A stretch of 64,000 nucleotides of DNA, from positions 310,001 through 374,000 of the forward strand of contig NZ_AQQP01000001.1 in assembly GCF_002210165.1 (NCBI RefSeq), given 5' to 3'. Shown here piece after piece: positions 47,481 through 57,744 of the stretch (position 1 is the first letter of the stretch; each line of letters starts with the position of its first letter). Below the pieces are notes generated by a model. That model was not told the DNA's origin. It saw only the letters and a list, made by a program, of their open reading frames with translations, and ran no database searches. The translations under genes were made by a program, and so were the position numbers. The stretch comes from Phaeobacter sp. 22II1-1F12B. GTDB lineage: Bacteria > Pseudomonadota > Alphaproteobacteria > Rhodobacterales > Rhodobacteraceae.

Positions 47481-49361
47481 ATGAGTTTTGCGAGTCTCGA
47501 AGACAGCAAAAGATTACAGAACGAAATGCCGTGGGAAGCGCGGGAGGTGCCTGCCACGGTTTACGAGATGCTGAGTATCACATCTGAAAAGTTCCCGGAC
47601 CGTCCGGCTGTTTCTTACCAGTTGTTATCGGGGCCGGATGACAAGGCAGAGACTCTCACCTGGAGTGAGCTGCATGCGAAGGTGTCTCAGGCAGCTAATC
47701 TTTTCCGGTCACTGCGTATTGGCAAGGACGATGTGGTCGCGCTGGTCCTGCCGAATACGACGGAGACTGTCGTCGCGACAATTGCCGGGACAGTTGCCGG
47801 GATCGTAAACCCCATTAACCCATTGCTTGAGCCTGAGCAGATTGCTGCAATCCTGCGCGAAACCGGTGCCAAAGTAGTTGTGACACTCAAGGCATTTCCC
47901 AAGACGGACATCGCGCAAAAGGCGCATGAGGCCGTGCGGCACGCACCGGATGTTCATACCATTCTTGAAGTGGACCTGAACCGATATCTGACACCGCCCA
48001 AAAGTTGGATTGTTCCCTTTGTTCGCGGGAAGATTTCCGGGAAGCACCATGCCGACATCCTTGATTTCAATAAGGCCTGTGCGGGTCAGCCCAAGTCTCT
48101 TGATTTCACCGATGAGAAGGAAGACCGCGTCGCGGCCTACTTTCATACGGGTGGTACGACCGGCATGCCAAAGGTCGCGCAGCACAAGTATTCTGGCATC
48201 GTCTATCAAGGCTGGATCGGTCACGAACTGCTTTATACCGAAGAAGACAGTGTCATGTGTCCGCTGCCTCTTTTCCATGTGTTCGCCTGCCATGTCATCC
48301 TGATGGCTGTCATCAAGTCGGGTGCGCATGTGGTTTTCCCAACCCCGGCCGGTTACAGGGGTGACGGGGTCTTCGATAACTTCTGGAAACTGTGCGAACG
48401 CTGGAAGACCACCTTTGTGATCACGGTGCCGACCGCGGTTTCCGCGCTTATGCAGCGTAAGGTTGATGCCGATATCTCTACGGTAAAGAATGCATTTTCG
48501 GGCTCGGCTCCGATGCCTCTGGAGCTATTTACCCGGTTCACGAACGCGACGGGCATCAACATTGTTGAAGGCTACGGGTTAACCGAGGCGACCTGTCTGG
48601 TATCCTGCAACCCGGTCGATGGTGAAAAGAAGGTTGGCAGTGTTGGGGTGCCTTTCCCCTATACAGACATCAAAATCGTCAAGGTCGCCGACGGGGAACC
48701 CGTTGAATGCGGTATGGACGAAGTTGGCGAGATTTGCATTTCGAACCCGGGTGTGTTTGCTGGCCATACCTACACGGAAGAGCCGAAAAACAAGGACCTT
48801 TACCATTTCGACAAGTACCTCAGAACGGGAGATCTGGGGAGGCTCGACGCGGATGGATATCTCTGGATTACTGGGAGAGCCAAGGACCTTATTATCAGGG
48901 GTGGCCACAACATTGATCCGGCAGAGATCGAGGAGGCACTGTTGCGTCATCCCGCCGTTGCTTTTGCCGGTGCGATCGGTCAACCGGATGCTAAAGCAGG
49001 GGAAATTCCCTGCGCCTACGTAGAGTTGGTTGGTGGAGCTTCGGTGACGGAAGCCGAATTGATGGAGCATTGCAAAACCCACGTGCATGAGCGGGCGGCT
49101 CAGCCAAAGCATTTGACGATCATGTCGGAATTGCCGAAAACTGCGGTGGGTAAAGTGTTTAAACCCGAGCTTCGCAAGCAGGCGATCATGCGTATCTACA
49201 ACGGCTCGTTGGAAGAGGCTCAGGTACCGGCGCGGGTTACCTTTGTCATAGATGACAAGAAGCGCGGTCTCGTGGCGCAAGTCACGGCGAATGGGGCCAA
49301 AGAGGACGATGTTGCGCATGTCCTTGGCCAATACACGCGGCCATGGGAATGGGCCGCCTGA
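47481..49361 (+). CDS. Acyl-CoA synthetase (AMP-forming)
   Basis: ANL-superfamily enzyme of 626 residues that activates a carboxylic acid via an acyl-adenylate to CoA thioester. P-loop FHTGGTTGMPKVAQH, motif VEGYGLTEATCLV, hinge YLRTGDLGRLDADG and C-terminal catalytic Lys in PKTAVGKVFKPELR. GGGAGGAAA precedes the ATG at 47481; the frame is open further upstream but without family sequence. Runs ten bases ahead of an esterase gene, so the pair form an operon; substrate likely a medium/long or branched acid. Confidence 0.92.
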   Translation: MSFASLEDSKRLQNEMPWEAREVPATVYEMLSITSEKFPDRPAVSYQLLSGPDDKAETLTWSELHAKVSQAANLFRSLRIGKDDVVALVLPNTTETVVATIAGTVAGIVNPINPLLEPEQIAAILRETGAKVVVTLKAFPKTDIAQKAHEAVRHAPDVHTILEVDLNRYLTPPKSWIVPFVRGKISGKHHADILDFNKACAGQPKSLDFTDEKEDRVAAYFHTGGTTGMPKVAQHKYSGIVYQGWIGHELLYTEEDSVMCPLPLFHVFACHVILMAVIKSGAHVVFPTPAGYRGDGVFDNFWKLCERWKTTFVITVPTAVSALMQRKVDADISTVKNAFSGSAPMPLELFTRFTNATGINIVEGYGLTEATCLVSCNPVDGEKKVGSVGVPFPYTDIKIVKVADGEPVECGMDEVGEICISNPGVFAGHTYTEEPKNKDLYHFDKYLRTGDLGRLDADGYLWITGRAKDLIIRGGHNIDPAEIEEALLRHPAVAFAGAIGQPDAKAGEIPCAYVELVGGASVTEAELMEHCKTHVHERAAQPKHLTIMSELPKTAVGKVFKPELRKQAIMRIYNGSLEEAQVPARVTFVIDDKKRGLVAQVTANGAKEDDVAHVLGQYTRPWEWAA

Positions 49362-49371
49362 GGAGAACCTG

Positions 49372-50298
49372 ATGGCTGACTACGACACCCTTATCGATGC
49401 CCAGACATGGGCATTCATCCGGAAGACGGCTGAATCCTATCCGGATGACGCCGTCGATCTGGATATCGAGGGTCAGCGTCGTGTTTATGATGCGATGTGC
49501 AGAGAGTTCCATCAGGAATATCCCGAAGGCGTGTCAGCTGTCGATAAACTTGCGGATGGTGTGCCGGTTCGCATCTACACCGCAGGTGATCCCGGGCGCA
49601 CAGTGATGTTTTTTCACGGCGGTGGTTTTGTCGTTGGCGGTCTTGAGAGCCATGACGACGTTTGCGCCGAGATTTGTGCCAACACTGGCTATCGCGTGGT
49701 TGCAGTTGATTATCGGCTTGCCCCGGAACACAAGCACCCGGCTGCTTTTGATGATGCATGGACTGCGACTGAATGGGCCGCGAACCGGTACAAGGACGGA
49801 ATCGTTCTGGTCGGTGACAGTGCCGGGGGAAATCTGGCAGCGGCTGTTGCCCACTACGCGCGCGGTAAGCTGAAAGGTATTCTTGGCCAGGTACTGATTT
49901 ATCCGGGCCTGGGCGGAGACCGGAGTGCGCCTTCGTATTCAGAGCATGCCAATGCGCCGATGCTGACACAGGCAGATCTGGAGTTTTACGAGAATGTCCG
50001 CCTGAATGGCGAGGCCCCTGTTGGCGATGCCACCTATGCCCCCCTGCATGACTCCGATTTTTCAAAACTTCCACGGACGGTTATTTTTACCGCCGAGTGC
50101 GACCCGATCGCCAGCGATGGTCCGCAATATCGTAACAAGTTGAAAGCGGCAGGTGTGCCGGTTCACCTTGTCGAAGAGGAAGGTCTTGTGCACGGTTATC
50201 TGCGGGCCCGACTTATGTCGGCGCGTGCCGGTGAAAGTTTCGAGCGTATCGTTCTTGCGGTCGAGGCGCTGGGACAGGACCTCTGGCCCTACGACTGA
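49372..50298 (+). CDS. Alpha/beta hydrolase, hormone-sensitive-lipase type
   Basis: A 308-residue esterase with the HSL oxyanion motif FHGGGFVVGG (residues 81-90), nucleophile Ser150 in VGDSAGGNLA, Asp244 in TAECDPIASDG and His274 in GLVHGYLRA. AGGAG precedes the ATG at 49372. Operonic with the acyl-CoA synthetase: it may release the acid that the synthetase activates. It ends 35 bases from the truncated end of dnaE2. Confidence 0.92.
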   Translation: MADYDTLIDAQTWAFIRKTAESYPDDAVDLDIEGQRRVYDAMCREFHQEYPEGVSAVDKLADGVPVRIYTAGDPGRTVMFFHGGGFVVGGLESHDDVCAEICANTGYRVVAVDYRLAPEHKHPAAFDDAWTATEWAANRYKDGIVLVGDSAGGNLAAAVAHYARGKLKGILGQVLIYPGLGGDRSAPSYSEHANAPMLTQADLEFYENVRLNGEAPVGDATYAPLHDSDFSKLPRTVIFTAECDPIASDGPQYRNKLKAAGVPVHLVEEEGLVHGYLRARLMSARAGESFERIVLAVEALGQDLWPYD

Positions 50299-50333
50299 TC
50301 CGGGGTCCGAGAGGTATCTGACATCGGCACGGG

Positions 50334-53261
50334 CTATGACAGTGGCTTTTTCATAAGCGATGGATCGCCCGCGCCCGGTGTGAGGATATGGCGCAGCATT
50401 GCGACCGGGTGAGCCTTGAGACTGAGGCGGGTGGCAACGAAATCTTCGACCACCTCTTCTCCAAGCGTCATTTCCGGCAGATGGGCAGCGGGTTCGTCAA
50501 TCAGTTCGCCGCCAATATCCTGAGCAAACAGGGGAAGAGGCGCAGGGGTAGCGATTGCCTTGGCCTGCCAGAGCGCTTCGCGGCGGCTGAGACCGAGAGA
50601 GGCAAAGACATCAGCTTCAGCCAGTCGTTCAAGAACCGCGGGGCGCACTCCTGCCCGCCGCCAGAGATCGTCCACCCGGTTGTATCCATTGCCCCGAACC
50701 GCTGTAAGCCAGGTTGCGTCTTCTTCGGTCAGGCCCTTGATCTGGCGGAAACCTAAGCGAAGGGCGAGGCTGCCACGACCGTCGGGTTCCATAACGTTAT
50801 CCCAGAAGCTTGCATTCACATCCACGGGCCGGACAATGACGCCATGTTCCCGCGCATCCCGCACAATTTGTGCTGGCGCATAAAAGCCCATCGGCTGCGA
50901 GTTCAGAAGGGCGCAGGCGAAGATCCCGGGATGGTGGCACTTGATCCATGCACTGGCGTAAACCAAGAGGGCAAAGCTGGCCGCGTGGCTTTCGGGAAAG
51001 CCATATGAGCCAAAGCCTTCGATCTGCGAGAAGCAGCGTTCGGCGAACATGTCGTCATATCCGTTACGCTTCATGCCGCGCAGAAAGAGGCTGCGAAATT
51101 CGCTGACATTGCCATGTTTCTTGAAGGTCGCGAGAGAACGACGCAAACGGTCGGCCTGCTCGGGTGTGAAGCCCGCGCCGACAATGGCAATTTGCATCGC
51201 CTGCTCTTGAAACAAGGGTACACCCAGCGTCTTTCCCAGCACTTTTCCGAGTGCGTCAGAAGGAAATTCTATCTGCTCTTCGCCGTTTCGCCGACGAATA
51301 TAGGGGTGCACCATATCGCCTTGGATCGGACCGGGACGAATGATGGCGACCTCGATTACCAGATCGTAGAAATTGCGTGGTCGCATGCGGGGCAGAAAAT
51401 TCATCTGCGCCCGGCTTTCGACCTGAAAGACGCCGATACTGTCGGCCCGGCAGAGCATGTCGTAAACTTTTTCATCCTCTTGCGGCAAATTCGCAAGCGT
51501 ATGTCGGGCTCCGTGATGGATCGTCAAAAGGTCGAATGCCTTGCGGATACATGTCAGCATGCCAAGGCTGAGCACGTCGATCTTGAGAATACCCAGTGAA
51601 TCGATGTCATCCTTGTCCCAGCAGATCACGGTGCGATTATCCATCGTTGCATTTTCGATGGGGACCAGTTCGTCTAGCCGGTCCTGCGTGATGACAAAAC
51701 CTCCAACATGCTGGGAAAGATGCCGTGGAAACCCGACGATTTCCTGCACCAGTTCCATTGTAAGCCGTAGCCGACGATCATCAGGGTTGAGGCCGATTTC
51801 ACGCATCCGGCGATCTTCCATCCCGTCTGCCGAGAAAAATCCCCAAAGCTGTGAAGACAGACCCGATATCGTATCCTCAGACAGTCCCATCGCGCGCCCT
51901 ACCTCACGGATTGCGCGTTTCCCGCGGTAATGGATCACCGTCGCGCATAGCCCGGCCCTGTGGCGGCCATAGGTTTCGTAGATGTGCTGAATGACTTCTT
52001 CGCGGCGTTCGTGTTCGAAATCCACGTCGATGTCTGGCGGTTCGTCCCGGGCCTCACTCACAAACCGTTCAAAGACCATTGTTCCGATCTCGGGACTGAC
52101 CGAGGTGATGCCAAGACAATAACAGACAACCGAATTGGCTGCCGATCCGCGCCCTTGGCAGAGAATGTTGCGGGAGCGGGCGAATGCGACAATATCGTTG
52201 ACGGTCAGAAAATAGGGTTCGTATTTCAGCTTTGCGATCAGGTCGAGCTCATGCTGCAGCATGTTGCGCACGTGATCCGGCGCACCGTAGGGGTAACGCC
52301 ATTTCAGCCCTTTCCAAGCAAGCTGCTCAAGACGCTGCGAGGGCGTTACCTCGGGGGTGCCTTCATTGGGATACTCGTAGCGCAGTTCGTCGAGGGAGAA
52401 AGCCAGCCTGTCCGCAAGCTTTTCCGCACGCGTGATCGCATCCTGATAGCCCCGGAAGAGCCGCTGCATTTCAGCTTTGGACCGGATACGGCATTCTGCA
52501 TTTGGCAAAGCCGCGCGACCCAGCTGTTCTACGCGGCATCCCAAACGAATTGCGCTAAGGACATCGGCAAGCCGCCAGCGTGCGCCGTGATGCATTCGGG
52601 GTGCGGCGCTGGCGAGTGTCGGGATACCCAGTTCCTGTGCAGCCTGTGTCAGTACTGCAAAGCGTTCGCTGTCATAGCCGTTATAGAGTGGATGCATCAT
52701 CATATGCATTCGCCCGGCAAACTGACGGGTCAGCTCCGGCATGTGCAAAGACCATTCCCATGCTCCACCTTTTCGATGTCGCTCGGGTGGCCAGAGGATG
52801 AGCTGAAGGCCCTCCGGCCAGTCGGTCAGGTCTTTGAGCCATAGATCGCAGTGCCCTTTTTCGGCTCTCAATCGACCGGCAGAAAGAATTCGGCACAGGT
52901 TGCGCCACCCCGACCGGTTTTCCGGAAGGACCGTGATAGGCGGAGCATCCTTGAAAACCAAGCGAGCGGCCGGAATAAGCCGCGGTATATGGGCGACCGG
53001 AAAGGAATCCGGCGGCTGGCAGTTTGCTGGTCGCGGGGGGCCGATCAACCCGTGTTGATCGTTCCAGTCCATTCGTTCCTTGACCTGCCGTGCGATCGAC
53101 TTGGCTTGGGTATGCGCTCTTACGATACCGGCAACAGAGTTGTCGTCAGCTATGGCAATAGCCCCAAGACCCAGTTCGCAGGCACGCTCCATGTACTCCT
53201 CCGGATGGGACGCTCCGGTGAGAAAGGTAAAGTTGGATAGGGCAGACAGTTCACAGTACAT
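50334..53261 (-). CDS. dnaE2: Error-prone DNA polymerase DnaE2, C-terminally short
   Basis: SOS-type translesion polymerase alpha subunit, 975 residues. The PHP domain is at the N-terminus (FLTGASHPEEYMERA), polymerase Asp residues in PDIDVDFEHERREEV (about 415-430), CQGRGSAANSVVCYCLG before it, and FQEQAMQIAIVGAGFTP later. The protein ends about 20 residues after LSLKAHPVAML, where family members usually carry a further 100 or so residues with an OB-fold. No continuation is found in any frame before the esterase gene 35 bases away. imuA and imuB, usual operon partners, are not adjacent. Confidence 0.9.
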   Translation of the reverse strand: MYCELSALSNFTFLTGASHPEEYMERACELGLGAIAIADDNSVAGIVRAHTQAKSIARQVKERMDWNDQHGLIGPPRPANCQPPDSFPVAHIPRLIPAARLVFKDAPPITVLPENRSGWRNLCRILSAGRLRAEKGHCDLWLKDLTDWPEGLQLILWPPERHRKGGAWEWSLHMPELTRQFAGRMHMMMHPLYNGYDSERFAVLTQAAQELGIPTLASAAPRMHHGARWRLADVLSAIRLGCRVEQLGRAALPNAECRIRSKAEMQRLFRGYQDAITRAEKLADRLAFSLDELRYEYPNEGTPEVTPSQRLEQLAWKGLKWRYPYGAPDHVRNMLQHELDLIAKLKYEPYFLTVNDIVAFARSRNILCQGRGSAANSVVCYCLGITSVSPEIGTMVFERFVSEARDEPPDIDVDFEHERREEVIQHIYETYGRHRAGLCATVIHYRGKRAIREVGRAMGLSEDTISGLSSQLWGFFSADGMEDRRMREIGLNPDDRRLRLTMELVQEIVGFPRHLSQHVGGFVITQDRLDELVPIENATMDNRTVICWDKDDIDSLGILKIDVLSLGMLTCIRKAFDLLTIHHGARHTLANLPQEDEKVYDMLCRADSIGVFQVESRAQMNFLPRMRPRNFYDLVIEVAIIRPGPIQGDMVHPYIRRRNGEEQIEFPSDALGKVLGKTLGVPLFQEQAMQIAIVGAGFTPEQADRLRRSLATFKKHGNVSEFRSLFLRGMKRNGYDDMFAERCFSQIEGFGSYGFPESHAASFALLVYASAWIKCHHPGIFACALLNSQPMGFYAPAQIVRDAREHGVIVRPVDVNASFWDNVMEPDGRGSLALRLGFRQIKGLTEEDATWLTAVRGNGYNRVDDLWRRAGVRPAVLERLAEADVFASLGLSRREALWQAKAIATPAPLPLFAQDIGGELIDEPAAHLPEMTLGEEVVEDFVATRLSLKAHPVAMLRHILTPGAGDPSLMKKPLS

Positions 53262-53274
53262 GATTCCCTATCAT

Positions 53275-53289
53275 ATTCCCCTTTTGTTC
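53275..53289. promoter_or_regulatory. Candidate LexA (SOS) box of dnaE2
   Basis: ATTC-N7-GTTC on the + strand (GAAC-N7-GAAT on the gene strand), one base off the alphaproteobacterial LexA consensus GTTC-N7-GTTC, lies 14 bases upstream of the dnaE2 start. Confidence 0.55.
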
Positions 53290-53459
53290 TCATGTTGAGG
53301 GGCTGGATGAGGTCAGGGCCCGCAGGGCGAGGCGCGAAACGTCTGCTAAGTCGCGCAAAAAACAGGCCTCGCGCTGGTTGAGAGCGAAACAGCGGTTTTC
53401 TTAACCCATTATCAAAGTCTGTTTGGTGAATTGTCTCCGATGATTTCTGGAGATCCCGT

Positions 53460-55526
53460 ATGTTCAATTTTCTTGGTAACAATTCCAAAGAAAAGCATAA
53501 GTTACTTGGTCTGGAGCACGCCGCCATAGACCGTTCACACGCAATCGTTCGATTTGGAATGGACGGTACAGTGCTTGAGGTCAACGACCTGTATTGCGAA
53601 ATCACAGGCTATACGCACGAGGATGTTGTCGGAAAATCATACACTGCAACGCTGCGCCAGAAAGATCGCGGCACGCCTGAAATGGCCGAAATCTGGCGCA
53701 AGGTCGCCGCCGGTAAAGTTGTAAACAGAACCGAACCACGCGTGAACAAAGCGGGTCAGGAAACGTGGTTCGATACAACATACACTCCGGTGGCAGATGA
53801 CGACGGAAATTATGATCACATACTTGGTGTCGGACGAGAAATCTCCGCCGTCCACATGCGGCGCCGGGACAATCGCAGTCAAACCGACGCGATCAAGCGA
53901 TCCATGGCCGTGATCGAATTTGACCTTAACGGCAATATCCTCGATGCGAATGAACTGTTTCTGGATGCCACGGGATATTCCTTGGAGGAAATAAAGGGAA
54001 AGCATCATCGCATTTTTATGCCCGGGAATGAAGCGTCCAAACCTGAATATACCGCTTTCTGGGATCGACTGAAATCTGGTGCTTCAGAGAGTGGCGACGT
54101 CATGCGCGTCGCCAAAGGCGGGCGGGAAATCTGGCTGAATGCTACCTACGAAACCCTGATCGACCCAGAGGGGGTTCCATTCAAGGTCGTCAAATATGCC
54201 TTTGACATTTCCGAGGCAAAGAATCTGGCAGCCGATGCGAAAAGCCAGATCGATGCAATTCACAAGGTCCAGGCTGTCATTGAGTTTGATACGCAGGGCA
54301 AAATCCTCAAGGCCAATGACAATTTTTGCAAGGCGATGGGATACGAGAGTTCCGAAATCGTTGGGCGGCATCACAGCATGTTCATGCCCAAGGAGCAGGT
54401 AGCTGGCGATGACTACGCAAAATTCTGGGACAATCTGCGTGACGGGCATGAGATTGCCGGAAACTTTACGCGCATTGGTAAAGGCGGAAAGACGGTTCAC
54501 ATTCGTGCAAGCTACAACCCGATCCGGAACGCGGCCGGCAAGGTCTCGAAAGTTGTCAAATACGCAGTGGACACGACGCTTTTGCAGGTGACCGTGGACA
54601 CGATGCGTCACGGGTTGGATCGTCTGGAGGAAGGTGACCTGTCAGTACGGCTTGAGCGAAATCTCGGGGATATGGATATGATCCGCCAAAAGTTCAACTC
54701 GGCCATCGAAAAGATACATGATGTCATCGACGTGGTCGTCCAGCGAACGACTGATGTTTTTGACGAGACGGGCGGTATCACGAGCGCGACCGACGATTTG
54801 GCAAGGCGCACAGAGAAACAGGCTGCGACGCTTGAAGAGACTTCTGCTGCACTTGATCTCTTTGCAACGTCTGTAAGAAATACAGCCAAGGCAGCGACCG
54901 AGGCCCGAAACAAAGCGGATGAAGCGAAGAGCCAGACGCGGGATTCCGGGCAGGTCGTTGGCAATGCTGTCAATGCGATGAACGAAATCGCCGAATCTTC
55001 AAACAAGATATCCTCGATCACAGGCGTGATTGATGCGATTGCCTTCCAAACTAATCTGTTGGCGTTGAACGCCGGCGTCGAGGCCGCTCGTGCTGGAGAT
55101 GCAGGACGCGGCTTTGCAGTTGTCGCGTCCGAGGTTCGAGAATTGGCACAGAAGTCATCAGAGGCCGCTCGGGAAATCGCTGAATTGATTTCCGCTTCGA
55201 CGGGACAGGTACAAAAGGGTGTGGATCTGGTCGGTCGGGCTGGAACTTCCATAAAGACGATTGATGATATGGTTCAGGAAATCAGCGAGGGCGTGTCGCA
55301 GATCGCCAACTCGGCAAACGAACAGGCTGCTGGCGTTTCTGAAATGAATGCTTCCATCGGCGAACTTGATCAGGCAACGCAAAACAACGCTGCAATGGCT
55401 GAAGAGACAAGCGCGGCAACGCAGTCGCTTGCAAATGGTGTCGGCGATGTACTGAACGCCGTGAAATTCTTCTCCCAGACCGGCAATGCAGGTGCAAACC
55501 AAGAGAACATGAGAATGACCGGATAA
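53460..55526 (+). CDS. Soluble methyl-accepting chemotaxis protein with three PAS domains
   Basis: Chemoreceptor of 688 residues without transmembrane helices or signal peptide. Three PAS domains lie at about 22-130, 143-255 and 265-375; the second and third begin with near-identical phrasing ([33 protein letters not shown]). The MCP signalling domain (about 410-665) has the hairpin tip [18 protein letters not shown]. It probably senses an internal redox/energy signal through a bound cofactor and talks to CheA/CheW, none of which are nearby. Confidence 0.93.
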   Translation: MFNFLGNNSKEKHKLLGLEHAAIDRSHAIVRFGMDGTVLEVNDLYCEITGYTHEDVVGKSYTATLRQKDRGTPEMAEIWRKVAAGKVVNRTEPRVNKAGQETWFDTTYTPVADDDGNYDHILGVGREISAVHMRRRDNRSQTDAIKRSMAVIEFDLNGNILDANELFLDATGYSLEEIKGKHHRIFMPGNEASKPEYTAFWDRLKSGASESGDVMRVAKGGREIWLNATYETLIDPEGVPFKVVKYAFDISEAKNLAADAKSQIDAIHKVQAVIEFDTQGKILKANDNFCKAMGYESSEIVGRHHSMFMPKEQVAGDDYAKFWDNLRDGHEIAGNFTRIGKGGKTVHIRASYNPIRNAAGKVSKVVKYAVDTTLLQVTVDTMRHGLDRLEEGDLSVRLERNLGDMDMIRQKFNSAIEKIHDVIDVVVQRTTDVFDETGGITSATDDLARRTEKQAATLEETSAALDLFATSVRNTAKAATEARNKADEAKSQTRDSGQVVGNAVNAMNEIAESSNKISSITGVIDAIAFQTNLLALNAGVEAARAGDAGRGFAVVASEVRELAQKSSEAAREIAELISASTGQVQKGVDLVGRAGTSIKTIDDMVQEISEGVSQIANSANEQAAGVSEMNASIGELDQATQNNAAMAEETSAATQSLANGVGDVLNAVKFFSQTGNAGANQENMRMTG

Positions 55527-55678
55527 GGATGACGACCGAGAATTTCGAATGTTTGAGAATCTTTTTTGCCTCAGCCAATGCAAAACGCTTTAGGTTCAGC
55601 AGTATTAGTGTTGCTGCTCAGTTTTGTCATTCTTCCTAAAGAGATGCGACGATTAACGGGTGGTCCGCCGAGGCTTGT

Positions 55679-56248
55679 TAAATAGCCCCGCGTTTCTTAT
55701 ACGGCTTCCTGTTTCAGTTTCTGCTGCCGCTCGAAGTCGACGGGCGACAGCATTCCATTACGCGCGTGCCTGCGCTTCGAGTTGTAGAATATCTCGATGT
55801 AGTCGAACACATCCCGCCTGGCTTCTCCGCATGTTCGGTAGGTCCGTCGCCTGATCCGCTCACGCTTCAGCAGGTTGAAGAAGCTCTCAGCGACCGCGTT
55901 GTCATGGCAGTTTCCTTGGCGGCTCATCGAATGCTCCAGATTGTGGGACCTAAGGAACGCCGCCCAGTTCATACTGGTGAATTGGCTGCCTTGGTCCGAA
56001 TGGATCAGAACCTTTCCCTTGGGCTTTCTCCGCCAAGTCGCGGTGAGCAGCGTTTGCAGCACCACATCCGTCGTCTGTCGGCTCTGTATCGACCAGACGC
56101 TCAGCCACATCTCTGACCGGGTAGCCGCTCTCCGTGATTTGCGCGACGACATCTCGTTTGAAATCGTCACTGAACTTGCTGCAGCTCATCATGGCCTCCT
56201 TTCCTCAAAATTAGCGAAGAAGGCGTCCACGATATACGGGGCTATTCA
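55679..56248 (-). mobile_element. Internally deleted IS3-family insertion sequence
   Basis: About 570 bases bounded by inverted ends: TAAATAGCCCCG at 55679-55690 and the reverse complement of TGAATAGCCCCG at 56237-56248. The transposase reading frames between are joined by deletion, so the element is less than half the usual IS3 size. No direct target repeat is obvious at the ends. The ends are probably still recognisable by an intact relative. Confidence 0.8.
55697..56192 (-). pseudogene. IS3-family transposase remnant (OrfA start joined to OrfB end)
   Basis: Leftward from 56192, with a good AGGAGG site, are the first 30 or so residues of an IS3 OrfA (SKFSDDFKRDVVAQITESG). The reading then shifts and continues as the C-terminal integrase core of OrfB: VLIHSDQGSQFTS, SRQGNCHDNAVAESFFNLLK and FYNSKRRH. 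The DDE motif's last Asp and Glu are present, but the first Asp and most of both proteins are missing, so no functional transposase is made. Confidence 0.88.
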
Positions 56249-56274
56249 GAATCTAGAGGTACATTAAGTGCGGC

Positions 56275-56292
56275 GCGGGAGTTGCCTCCCGC
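56275..56292. other. Hairpin after the aldo/keto reductase gene
   Basis: Perfect 7-base arms GCGGGAG / CTCCCGC with a TTGC loop, about 40 bases beyond the leftward reductase stop, between it and the IS end. There is no T run on the gene strand, so it may be a weak or processing-type 3' end. Confidence 0.5.
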
Positions 56293-56333
56293 ACCGTTTG
56301 ATCGAAGCATAGGTGTTTGGCGAACAACCGCCT

Positions 56334-57197
56334 TTACATCTTGCCACCGAAGACCGGGAAGGCACTTGCATCGCCGTAGTCTTTGATCGGCTCCGCATTC
56401 TTCAGCGTTTCCATGTCTTCTGCTGAAATTTCGAAATCGACATCTGCATTGTTCTTCATGTGATCTGGGTTCGCGGTTTTCGGTAGTGGCAAAAGGCCCA
56501 ACTGAAGCACGTAACGGATACAAAGTTGCGCTATGCTGACATTGTACTTCTCGGCCATTGATTTGATCTCTTCATTATCGAAGATCTTGCCATGTCCGAC
56601 CGGTGAGTAGGCTTCGACAAGCATATCGTTCGATTTAATGAAATCAATCAACTCGAACGGCGTGTTACTCACGTGGGTGAGGATCTGGTTCAGCATCGGC
56701 TTGACCGACGCGTTGCTAATCAGGTTTTCGAGATCTTCTTTCTGGAAGTTCGATACGCCGATTGCACGCAGTTTGCCGGCGTCGTAGGCCTCTTCCAGAG
56801 CTTTCCAGGCTGCCAAGTTGCCTTCGAAAAACCGGTCATCGCCCGCAAAGTTCTGCCACGGTTGAGGGCTGTGAATAATCATCAGATCGATGTAATCGAG
56901 CCCCATGGTCTCAAGAGAACCTTCAATCGCAGCCTTGGCGTCCTCATAGGATTTGATACCCGCGTCGAGCTTTGTGGTAACGAAAAGTTCGTCGCGAGCG
57001 ACGCCGCTTTCACGGATACCTTCACCGACGCCTCTTTCATTTTGATAGGCTTGTGCGGTGTCGACGTGGCGATAGCCAATTTCTACAGCCTTTTTGACCG
57101 CATCGGCCACGACGTCGTCTTCGATCATCCAGGTTCCGAGACCGAGCTTGGGGATCTCAACGCCGTTTTGCAGGGTGTAAGTTTCATTCAAAATCAT
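56334..57197 (-). CDS. Aldo/keto reductase (2,5-diketo-gluconate reductase-like)
   Basis: NADPH-dependent TIM-barrel reductase of 287 residues with the full catalytic tetrad: Asp46 and Tyr51 in YRHVDTAQAYQNE, Lys76 in VTTKLDAG, His109 in MIIHSPQPW. GVSNFQKEDLENLI marks the family. Reduces aldehydes/ketones such as methylglyoxal or keto-sugars in the cytoplasm. It is the leftmost gene of the block between IS remnants and is alone on the - strand apart from the cyclophilin-like gene. Confidence 0.93.
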   Translation of the reverse strand: MILNETYTLQNGVEIPKLGLGTWMIEDDVVADAVKKAVEIGYRHVDTAQAYQNERGVGEGIRESGVARDELFVTTKLDAGIKSYEDAKAAIEGSLETMGLDYIDLMIIHSPQPWQNFAGDDRFFEGNLAAWKALEEAYDAGKLRAIGVSNFQKEDLENLISNASVKPMLNQILTHVSNTPFELIDFIKSNDMLVEAYSPVGHGKIFDNEEIKSMAEKYNVSIAQLCIRYVLQLGLLPLPKTANPDHMKNNADVDFEISAEDMETLKNAEPIKDYGDASAFPVFGGKM

Positions 57198-57390
57198 CGG
57201 TGTTCCTTTCTTCGTGTACTCTTGCGAGCAGTTATTCTGGGCGGTGCATCACCGTCTGGATCAGAGGTAGGCGCCAAATTTCGTGCAATAACCGGCAGAT
57301 TGTTGATGGCACTTATGACGTGAATTCATGAGTGGTTCGAATTTGCTTCTTCGCCATGATGCACTTGCGTTTCTGTCGGGTCAGGTGCGT

Positions 57391-57744
57391 TTAGTCGGCC
57401 ACTTCAATCCGTACAGTAATTTCCGCATTGCCCAGCAATGGTTCGATCGCGCCATCAAACTCTCCCAATCTCAGGAGACCGGCGGAGGACTGGAACGCAT
57501 GGTAAAAGATCGCAAGATTGCCCCAAGGCTGGTACTGGGTAATGTCGCCCGATTTGGGCTCGTAGGCGCGTGGCATACCTGTATCGTCGAGTTTGTGTCC
57601 CAAATCTGCTACTTTCTCGATTCCGTGGTAATCGCTTAGCGACAGTTCGAGGGGTAGCATCCGAGCGAAATCATTGGCGGCAGCATTTTCATCCAACGTC
57701 GCGGTGAGAACTTCGTCACCGATGATAAAGCGTATCTTTGTCAT
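57391..57744 (-). CDS. Cyclophilin-like fold protein
   Basis: A 117-residue protein of the cyclophilin-like family (begins KIRFIIGDEVLTATLDENAAANDF; LPLELSLSDYHGIEK; GNLAIFYHAFQSS). Members occur in small redox gene blocks with aldo/keto reductases and cupins; the active residues of true prolyl isomerases are not conserved. No signal peptide. Role unknown. An antisense frame over the same DNA is rejected. Confidence 0.82.
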   Translation of the reverse strand: MTKIRFIIGDEVLTATLDENAAANDFARMLPLELSLSDYHGIEKVADLGHKLDDTGMPRAYEPKSGDITQYQPWGNLAIFYHAFQSSAGLLRLGEFDGAIEPLLGNAEITVRIEVAD

